18,795 bases of DNA from JAJKIP01 sp040509055 (GTDB taxonomy: Bacteria > Bacteroidota > Bacteroidia > Chitinophagales > Chitinophagaceae): the NCBI GenBank assembly GCA_040509055.1, contig JBEVLT010000199.1, forward strand, positions 1 to 18,795. The letters are read 5' to 3'. Numbering within the stretch: position 1 is the stretch's first letter; the number at the start of each line of letters is the position of its first letter. This document shows positions 14,402-18,795 of this stretch, piece by piece. A program made the translations under genes and the position numbers. The notes beneath the pieces are model-generated. The model was given only the letters and a program-made list of their open reading frames with translations. It had not been told where the DNA came from and did no database searches.

Positions 14402-15781
14402 TTAGTGCGATAAAACAGGATTGTCTCTTTTGCTGCCTTCGCCGATCGGCTCGCGGTCTCCGTAACCGGCCGGGCCGTGCTTTATTTTCTTATTCAGCAG
14501 GTACAGGAAGAGCACGAACAGCATGGCATATACCAGCGTAAAGAGGATCAGCGAAAACAACACCTGGTTGGCCTGCACGCTTTTCGACAAGGCGTCGGAA
14601 GTGCGCAACAGTCCATACACCACCCAGGGCTGCCGGCCCATCTCGGCCGTGAACCATCCGGCCTGGTTGGCAACCTGCGGCAGCAATACAGCAAGTACAA
14701 ACACCCGCATCAGCCATTTTTTATCAAACAGCTTTCCGCGCTTCCACTGCCAGGCCGCATACAGGCTAAGCAGGATCAGGAACATACCGATGGCAATCAT
14801 CAGGTGATAAAACTGGAAGACAGCATTGGGTTGCGAAGGCCGCTCATTCTCTTTAAACGCATTCAGCCCTTTCACCGGCGCTGCAAAATCGCCATGCGAC
14901 AGGAAAGAGAGTCCGCCGGGTATACCGATGCCCTTTGTTTGCTGCTCCTGCTTATCCACCCAACCCAGCAGGTACATATCCGCCGCCCCGCTGCTGTCGT
15001 AATGCCCTTCCATAGCAGCCAGCTTCGCCGGCTGGTTTTCCGCCACGCCTTCGGCACTGGACCGGCCGGATAGCAATTGACTCAGCGAACAAATGATGGC
15101 AACGGCCAGTGCTATTTTGAAAGCCGGCTTTGCGATCTCCAAATGCTTTTTCTTCAGGATATACCACGCGTTCACACTCAGTACCAGGAAGGAGCCGGCC
15201 AGGAAAGAACCCAGCCACACATGCGTGAGCCGGTCCACGCTGGATGGGTTGAACACCATGGCCCAGAAGTCGGTGATCTCGGCCCTGGCCTCCAGCCCCT
15301 CGCCCACGATGTGGTAACCCGCCGGCGTTTGCTGCCAGCTGTTGGCCACCACGATCCAGATGGCGCTGAACATCGATCCCAGAAACACCATGATCGTGGA
15401 AAAGAAATGCACTTTGGGTCCCACCCGGTTCCAGCCAAAGAGCAGGATGCCCAGGAAGCCGCTCTCCAGTGCGAAGGCAAAAATTCCCTCTGCCGCCAGG
15501 GCGCTGCCAAACACATCGCCCACATAGCGCGAATACGTAGCCCAGTTGGTGCCAAACTCGAACTCCATGATGATGCCTGTAGCGGTGCCGATACCGAAGA
15601 TGAGCGCAAAGATCCGGATCCAGAAACGCGTCATTTGTTCATAAATCTTATTGCCTGTACGCAGGTACATGCCCTCCATGATCACCAGCAGCAGCCCCAG
15701 GCCGATGCTCAGTGGCGGGTAGATGTAATGAAAGGCAACGGTAAAAGCGAACTGTATCCGCGATAATATTTCACCATCCAT
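14402..15781 (-). CDS. cydA: Cytochrome bd ubiquinol/menaquinol oxidase subunit I
   Basis: The 459-residue product is the quinol-oxidising, three-haem subunit of cytochrome bd. It couples quinol oxidation to reduction of oxygen to water with high affinity. The start is ATG 15781 (MDGEILSRIQFAFTVAFHYI); a longer TTG reading crosses the leader hairpin and is rejected. Expected haem ligands are present: His18 (b595), His187 in LTHVWLG (b558) and Met381 in AEMGRQPW (b558). Glu98 and Glu106 of the proton path and the Q-loop pair Lys253/Glu258 are also seen. At 459 residues it is shorter than the roughly 520 of E. coli CydA, and the quinol loop looks like the short type. In Bacteroidota the natural donor is probably menaquinol. 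The leader contains a terminator hairpin, so expression may be attenuated. Confidence 0.96.
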   Translation of the reverse strand: MDGEILSRIQFAFTVAFHYIYPPLSIGLGLLLVIMEGMYLRTGNKIYEQMTRFWIRIFALIFGIGTATGIIMEFEFGTNWATYSRYVGDVFGSALAAEGIFAFALESGFLGILLFGWNRVGPKVHFFSTIMVFLGSMFSAIWIVVANSWQQTPAGYHIVGEGLEARAEITDFWAMVFNPSSVDRLTHVWLGSFLAGSFLVLSVNAWYILKKKHLEIAKPAFKIALAVAIICSLSQLLSGRSSAEGVAENQPAKLAAMEGHYDSSGAADMYLLGWVDKQEQQTKGIGIPGGLSFLSHGDFAAPVKGLNAFKENERPSQPNAVFQFYHLMIAIGMFLILLSLYAAWQWKRGKLFDKKWLMRVFVLAVLLPQVANQAGWFTAEMGRQPWVVYGLLRTSDALSKSVQANQVLFSLILFTLVYAMLFVLFLYLLNKKIKHGPAGYGDREPIGEGSKRDNPVLSH

Positions 15782-15800
15782 AACCGGTGGTTTTGGGCAT

Positions 15801-15827
15801 AAAAAAAGCGAACCCGGGGGTTCGCTT
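15801..15827 (-). terminator. Intrinsic terminator/attenuator in the cydAB leader
   Basis: On the minus strand AAGCGAACCC pairs perfectly with GGGTTCGCTT over ten bases with a two-base loop, then runs directly into five more T (seven in all). It ends only 20 bases before the cydA ATG. It could end the DUF4783 transcript, but no promoter-like element lies between it and cydA. Transcripts reaching cydA from upstream would therefore have to read through, which suggests attenuation. Confidence 0.75.
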
Positions 15828-15831
15828 ACAC

Positions 15832-15867
15832 TTATGTTGTGATAATATGGTCTGAAAATTCTTTCAT
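15832..15867 (-). CDS. Possible 11-residue leader peptide upstream of cydA
   Basis: ATG at 15867 opens a reading frame of 11 codons, MKEFSDHIITT, with a TAA stop five bases before the terminator stem that precedes cydA. It begins about 17 bases after a TAnnTTTG element. The placement is what a leader-peptide attenuator would show, but no run of one amino acid is present, and an ORF this short may be chance. Translation is unproven. Confidence 0.2.
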   Translation of the reverse strand: MKEFSDHIITT

Positions 15868-15878
15868 TCCGGGGAATG
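15865..15878. promoter_or_regulatory. Inverted repeat next to the putative cydA promoter
   Basis: CATTCC and GGAATG are exact inverted repeats separated by two bases, just downstream of the TACCTTTG element at 15884-15891. A protein binding here would cover the transcription start region, so an operator is possible; a small RNA hairpin is the alternative. Confidence 0.3.
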
Positions 15879-15883
15879 TGCGG

Positions 15884-15891
15884 CAAAGGTA
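15884..15891 (-). promoter_or_regulatory. Possible -7 promoter element of cydAB
   Basis: The minus strand reads TACCTTTG, an exact TAnnTTTG match, 22 bases beyond the DUF4783 stop and about 100 bases before cydA. No clear TTG box is found 19-23 bases upstream. If used, the transcript would contain the inverted repeat, the 11-codon frame and the terminator hairpin as its leader. Confidence 0.4.
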
Positions 15892-15912
15892 ATGCAAAGA
15901 ATCATTGCACCG

Positions 15913-16320
15913 TTACTCGATGGATTGAAACCGCAATTCTTTGATCACTTCTCGGTTTCCTTTTGTCTTCATGAAGACGTGCGTGCGGAAGCTGCCGGAC
16001 TTTGTCTGCAGCGTACCGATAAAATAATGTCCCCCGGGCGAATCGCCTTTGTGCTTCACATCAAATCCTTTCACATCGCTGTTGGAAAAAAAATCACGGA
16101 GGATCACCTGGGCCTGGGCCTTGCTGTAGCTTTCGTTTTTCGAAGGCAGGGTGATCTCTACATTATCGTCGAAGTACTTTGCCATCTCCGCTGCATTACC
16201 CGAGCGGAGTGCAGCAGCCACCTCGTCGATCGGTCCCTTCTGCGCAAAGGAAGAAAAGGTGATGGCCGTGGCAAAAAGTAAGAACGTAAATATCGGTTTC
16301 ATAAAGTTGTTGCTTTTCAT
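15913..16320 (-). CDS. Secreted DUF4783 (NTF2-like) protein
   Basis: The 135-residue product begins with a hydrophobic signal peptide ending near SSFAQ. The start is ATG 16320 (MKSNNFMKPIF...); an in-frame ATG at 16302 gives an equally good signal. The mature part has the pattern of DUF4783, an NTF2/SnoaL-like small alpha+beta fold: IDEVAAALRSGNAAEMAKYF, VEITLPSKNESYSKAQAQVILRDFF, FDVKHKGDSPGGHYFIGTL and FRTHVFMKTKGNREVIKELRF. Proteins of this family are exported and common in Bacteroidota, with no assigned function. It lies divergent to gpmI and upstream of cydAB on the same strand, with a 131-base gap that holds a promoter-like element and a terminator, so co-regulation with cydAB is unclear. 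Confidence 0.82.
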   Translation of the reverse strand: MKSNNFMKPIFTFLLFATAITFSSFAQKGPIDEVAAALRSGNAAEMAKYFDDNVEITLPSKNESYSKAQAQVILRDFFSNSDVKGFDVKHKGDSPGGHYFIGTLQTKSGSFRTHVFMKTKGNREVIKELRFQSIE

Positions 16321-16470
16321 AGCTATTAAAATTGACCACCGGAAATCGAAAAATATGCCATGCATACCGGTAGGCCGGTGACACTAAAATAACAAAAACT
16401 GCGACAGTTTACCGCTTTCATGCTGAAATACAATGAATGATGTAGTTTTACAACCCATTGCTGCCATCTG

Positions 16471-16500
16471 CCGGAACGAACTCCGGGTTAAAACTTTAAC
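16471..16500 (+). promoter_or_regulatory. Two inverted repeats in the gpmI upstream region
   Basis: CCGGA/TCCGG around a six-base loop (16471-16486) is followed directly by GTTAAA/TTTAAC around two bases (16487-16500), ending 11 bases before the gpmI ATG. They could be an operator or a leader RNA structure. No exact TAnnTTTG element was found nearby; TAGTTTTA at 16443-16450 is the closest. Confidence 0.25.
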
Positions 16501-16511
16501 GTTCAGCAAAC

Positions 16512-18044
16512 ATGTCACAGAAAAGAGCGATCTTAATTATTATGGACGGCTGGGGGCTCGGAAAAGTTGCATCCGCAGACGCTATCCGGCATGCCGCCAC
16601 CCCCTTTACAAGTGCTTTATACTCAACCTATCCCAATACCACGTTGGTGACCTGCGGCGAAGCCGTGGGGCTGCCGGATGGGCAGATGGGCAACTCGGAA
16701 GTGGGCCACCTGAACCTGGGTGCAGGCCGCATTGTGTACCAGGAGCTGCAGCGCATCAACGTAGCCATCCGCGAAGGAAATTTCGCACAGAACGAACACC
16801 TGTTAGCCTCTATCCGCTTTGCCAAAATCAACAACAAGCCACTACACCTGCTGGGCCTGGTGAGCAACGGGGGTGTGCACTCGCATATCAATCACCTGAA
16901 AGCCATCACCACGCTTTGCCAGCAGGAAGGGCTGGAAGAGGTATATATTCATGCCTTTACGGACGGGCGGGACTGCGATCCGAAAAGCGGGCTTGGCTTT
17001 ATTACCGAGCTGCAGGCGCACCTGAACCAGACCGTGGGCAAGATCGCTACCGTTAGCGGACGCTATTATGCCATGGACAGGGATAAGCGCTGGGAAAGAG
17101 TGAAACTGGCGTACGATGCACTGGTAAACGGTACCGGGGCCAAAGCCACCGATGCGCTCGCTGCCGTAGAAAATGCTTACCTGCAGAATATAACCGATGA
17201 GTTCATCAAACCCACCGTCATCATCCGTGAAGACCAGCAGCCGCTGGCTACCATCAAAGACGGCGATGTAGCGCTGTGCTTCAACTTCCGCACGGACCGC
17301 TGCCGCGAGATCACGCAGGTGCTGACGCAGATGGACCTGCCTGACTTCAGCATGCATAAGCTGGCCCTGCACTATACCACCATGACGCAGTACGATCACA
17401 GCTATCGCCAGGTGCAGGTGATCTTCGACAACGACGACCTTCAGCATACGCTCGGTGAAATCGTGGCACAGCACGGCCTGAAACAGATCCGCATAGCGGA
17501 AACGGAAAAGTACCCGCACGTGACCTTCTTTTTCAGCGGCGGGCGCGAGCAGCCGTTTGAAGGCGAAACAAGGATCATGATGCCTTCGCCCCGCGTGGCT
17601 ACCTACGACCTGCAACCCGAAATGAGCGCCAACGACCTGACCGAAGCCCTGCTGCCACAGATCAATGCCCGGGCAGCCGATTTTATCTGCCTTAATTTTG
17701 CCAATGCCGATATGGTGGGCCATACAGGCGTGTGGGAAGCGGCCATCAGGGCAGTAGAGACGGTGGACAAATGCGTGGAGCAGGTGGTAACCGCTGCCCT
17801 GGCCAACGACTATGCCGTATTCCTGACGGCCGACCATGGCAACTCAGACTATATGATCAACGAAGATGGTACGCCCAACACGGCCCACACGCTGAACCCG
17901 GTACCCCTGTTCGTGATCGACAGGGAATGGAGAGGAAGCCTGAAACCCGGGAAGCTGGCCGATATAGCCCCTACCGTCCTGACCATGATGGGGCTGCCGG
18001 TACCGCCGGAGATGACAGGAGAAATACTGACCGGCAACCCGTAG
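16512..18044 (+). CDS. gpmI: 2,3-bisphosphoglycerate-independent phosphoglycerate mutase
   Basis: The 510-residue product interconverts 3- and 2-phosphoglycerate in glycolysis and gluconeogenesis, using two Mn ions and a phosphoserine intermediate. Asp12 in IIMDGWG and the catalytic Ser62 in GQMGNSEVGHLNLG are at the positions known from Bacillus iPGM. Further conserved parts are SNGGVHSH (about 118-125), HAFTDGRDCDP (about 148-158), SGRYYAMDRDKRWERV (about 179-194), CFNFRTDRC (about 257-265), KYPHVTFFFSGG (about 334-345), NFANADMVGHTG (about 395-406) and LTADHGNSD (about 438-446). Length is standard. The ATG at 16512 fits the conserved N-terminus. A haem-binding-domain gene starts 22 bases after the stop and is probably co-transcribed. 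Confidence 0.98.
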   Translation: MSQKRAILIIMDGWGLGKVASADAIRHAATPFTSALYSTYPNTTLVTCGEAVGLPDGQMGNSEVGHLNLGAGRIVYQELQRINVAIREGNFAQNEHLLASIRFAKINNKPLHLLGLVSNGGVHSHINHLKAITTLCQQEGLEEVYIHAFTDGRDCDPKSGLGFITELQAHLNQTVGKIATVSGRYYAMDRDKRWERVKLAYDALVNGTGAKATDALAAVENAYLQNITDEFIKPTVIIREDQQPLATIKDGDVALCFNFRTDRCREITQVLTQMDLPDFSMHKLALHYTTMTQYDHSYRQVQVIFDNDDLQHTLGEIVAQHGLKQIRIAETEKYPHVTFFFSGGREQPFEGETRIMMPSPRVATYDLQPEMSANDLTEALLPQINARAADFICLNFANADMVGHTGVWEAAIRAVETVDKCVEQVVTAALANDYAVFLTADHGNSDYMINEDGTPNTAHTLNPVPLFVIDREWRGSLKPGKLADIAPTVLTMMGLPVPPEMTGEILTGNP

Positions 18045-18066
18045 CTGCTTCACACAAACAAGCATC

Positions 18067-18555
18067 ATGATAAAAAAGATCCTGCTCTTTTTGCTGGCTG
18101 CGCTGGTGATCATCCAGTTCTTTCATCCTGCGCGGAATAAAGCAGCCGGGACACAGCCCAATTACCTTGGCAATGCCTATCCCGTGCCGGCCGGCATAAA
18201 GCTGATCCTGGAAAAAGCCTGCAACGACTGCCATAGCAACAATACACGATACCCCTGGTACAGCAAGGTGCAGCCCGTGGACTGGTGGCTGGACAAACAT
18301 ATACGGAACGGGAAGAAGGAACTGAACCTGGATGAATACACCCACCGGAGCCTTCGCTACCAGTACCACAAGCTGGAAGAAATAGCCGAACAGGTGCGGG
18401 AGGGCGAAATGCCGCTGAAGTCCTATACCCGGGTGCACCGGGATGCGGTATTGACCGATGCCGAAAAAAATGCCCTTGCCGGCTGGGCCGATGCGCTCCG
18501 CGACAGCCTGGAAGCCCGCTATCCCCTTGACAGCCTGGTGCGCAAAAAGGGCTGA
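18067..18555 (+). CDS. Haem-binding domain protein (single CxxCH, membrane-anchored)
   Basis: The 162-residue product has one N-terminal hydrophobic helix (IKKILLFLLAALVIIQFFHP) that should anchor it facing the periplasm. A covalent haem site CNDCH follows (Cys52, Cys55, His56) within the family pattern ACNDCHSNNTRYPWYSKVQP, then DWWLDKHI. GEMPLKSY near 113-120 offers Met as a likely distal ligand. This matches the Bacteroidota haem-binding domain (Haem_bd). It could act as an electron carrier or redox sensor; the partner is unknown. It follows gpmI by 22 bases, an unusual partner for a glycolytic enzyme, and precedes an ECF sigma gene by 87 bases. Confidence 0.85.
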   Translation: MIKKILLFLLAALVIIQFFHPARNKAAGTQPNYLGNAYPVPAGIKLILEKACNDCHSNNTRYPWYSKVQPVDWWLDKHIRNGKKELNLDEYTHRSLRYQYHKLEEIAEQVREGEMPLKSYTRVHRDAVLTDAEKNALAGWADALRDSLEARYPLDSLVRKKG

Positions 18556-18595
18556 TTCTATTGGTTTACCCCTAATTTTCACTTACCGGTGCAGC

Positions 18596-18609
18596 TTTTG
18601 TAAACAAAA
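18596..18609 (+). promoter_or_regulatory. Inverted repeat upstream of the ECF sigma gene
   Basis: TTTTGT and ACAAAA form a perfect six-base inverted repeat around AA, 33 bases before the sigma factor ATG. It could bind a dimeric regulator. The overlapping TTTG resembles a -33 box, but the following TATCTTAC (18616-18623) is a poor -7 match with wrong spacing, so no promoter is claimed. Confidence 0.3.
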
Positions 18610-18642
18610 TTTGTCTATCTTACAGGCAACCAAGTGGTAATT

Positions 18643-18795
18643 ATGACCGAGGAAGCCATTTTAAAAGGTTGTTTGACAAATAATGCAGCTGCCCAGCGCG
18701 AGTTGTACAACAAGTACAGTTCAAAGATGCTGGCAGTTTGCTACCGGTATGCACACAACCGGGAAGACGCCGAGGATATGCTGCAGGAGGGTTTC
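18643..18795 (+). CDS. RNA polymerase ECF-type sigma-70 factor, N-terminal part (partial)
   Basis: The first 51 codons from ATG 18643 run off the window. They match the sigma-70 region 2 of ECF factors: LTNNAAAQRELYNKYSSKML (residues 11-30), then VCYRYAHNREDAEDMLQEGF (32-51), where region 2.2 normally continues with core-binding residues. Such factors direct RNA polymerase to specific promoters and in Bacteroidota are often paired with an anti-sigma factor that would lie downstream. The gene begins 87 bases after the haem-binding protein. Which stimulus it serves cannot be read here. Confidence 0.9.
   Translation, partial: MTEEAILKGCLTNNAAAQRELYNKYSSKMLAVCYRYAHNREDAEDMLQEGF

Noticed and set aside
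15782..15886. N-terminal extension of cydA from a TTG at 15886
   Set aside because: It would place translation through the terminator hairpin and promoter element; the conserved CydA N-terminus starts at 15781.
16842..17837. A 331-codon minus-strand frame opposite gpmI
   Set aside because: It is antisense to conserved gpmI codons, low in recognisable motifs, and explained by codon bias.
1..18795. tRNA, rRNA, CRISPR arrays, insertion sequences or phage genes
   Set aside because: I looked for clover-leaf-like segments, regularly spaced repeats and transposase motifs and saw none.

Overview
The window looks like chromosomal DNA from a Bacteroidota bacterium, most likely a member of Chitinophagaceae or a close relative. 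The evidence is the gene content (PorV, PorU and GldJ of the type IX secretion/gliding machinery, DUF4292 and DUF4783 proteins, a haem-binding-domain protein), promoter elements of the Bacteroidota TAnnTTTG type, and the absence of clear Shine-Dalgarno sequences. The strain cannot be named from sequence alone. Nothing points to a mobile element, prophage or CRISPR array. No gap between genes exceeds about 190 bases.

Layout. On the minus strand, positions 1-2799 carry ispF, dut, a DUF4292 lipoprotein and the N-terminal part of an EnvC-like M23 peptidase that leaves the window. Positions 2903-7524 (minus) hold the type IX secretion pair porU-porV, closed by terminator-like hairpins. Divergent from porU lies gldJ (7690-9255, plus) with its own intrinsic terminator. 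A new plus-strand unit starts with murF (9418) and continues through a TauE/SafE exporter, two half-size YeeE/YedE sulfur transporters and a DUF983 protein. It converges on cydAB (13357-15781, minus), the cytochrome bd oxidase. Upstream of cydA is a minus-strand DUF4783 secreted protein. Divergent from that, on the plus strand, are gpmI, a single-haem CxxCH protein, and the first 51 codons of an ECF sigma factor cut by the window end.

How it fits together. The first half is mainly envelope construction: precursor synthesis (IspF for isoprenoids, MurF for peptidoglycan), wall hydrolase activation (EnvC-like), and secretion of CTD proteins (PorU, PorV, GldJ). The second half is energy and sulfur metabolism: sulfite/thiosulfate-type transport, a sulfide-tolerant class of oxidase, glycolysis and a membrane-linked c-type haem protein.

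Most genes are well-known families. The least explained parts are regulatory: a promoter-like element, an 11-codon mini-ORF and an intrinsic terminator stacked in the cydAB leader; TAnnTTTG elements placed 4-5 bases before the dut and murF start codons, suggesting leaderless or nearly leaderless transcripts; and inverted repeats in front of the ECF sigma gene and gpmI. I did not find a clear new multi-gene system. The sulfur-transport trio facing cydAB is the best candidate for an unrecognised functional grouping.
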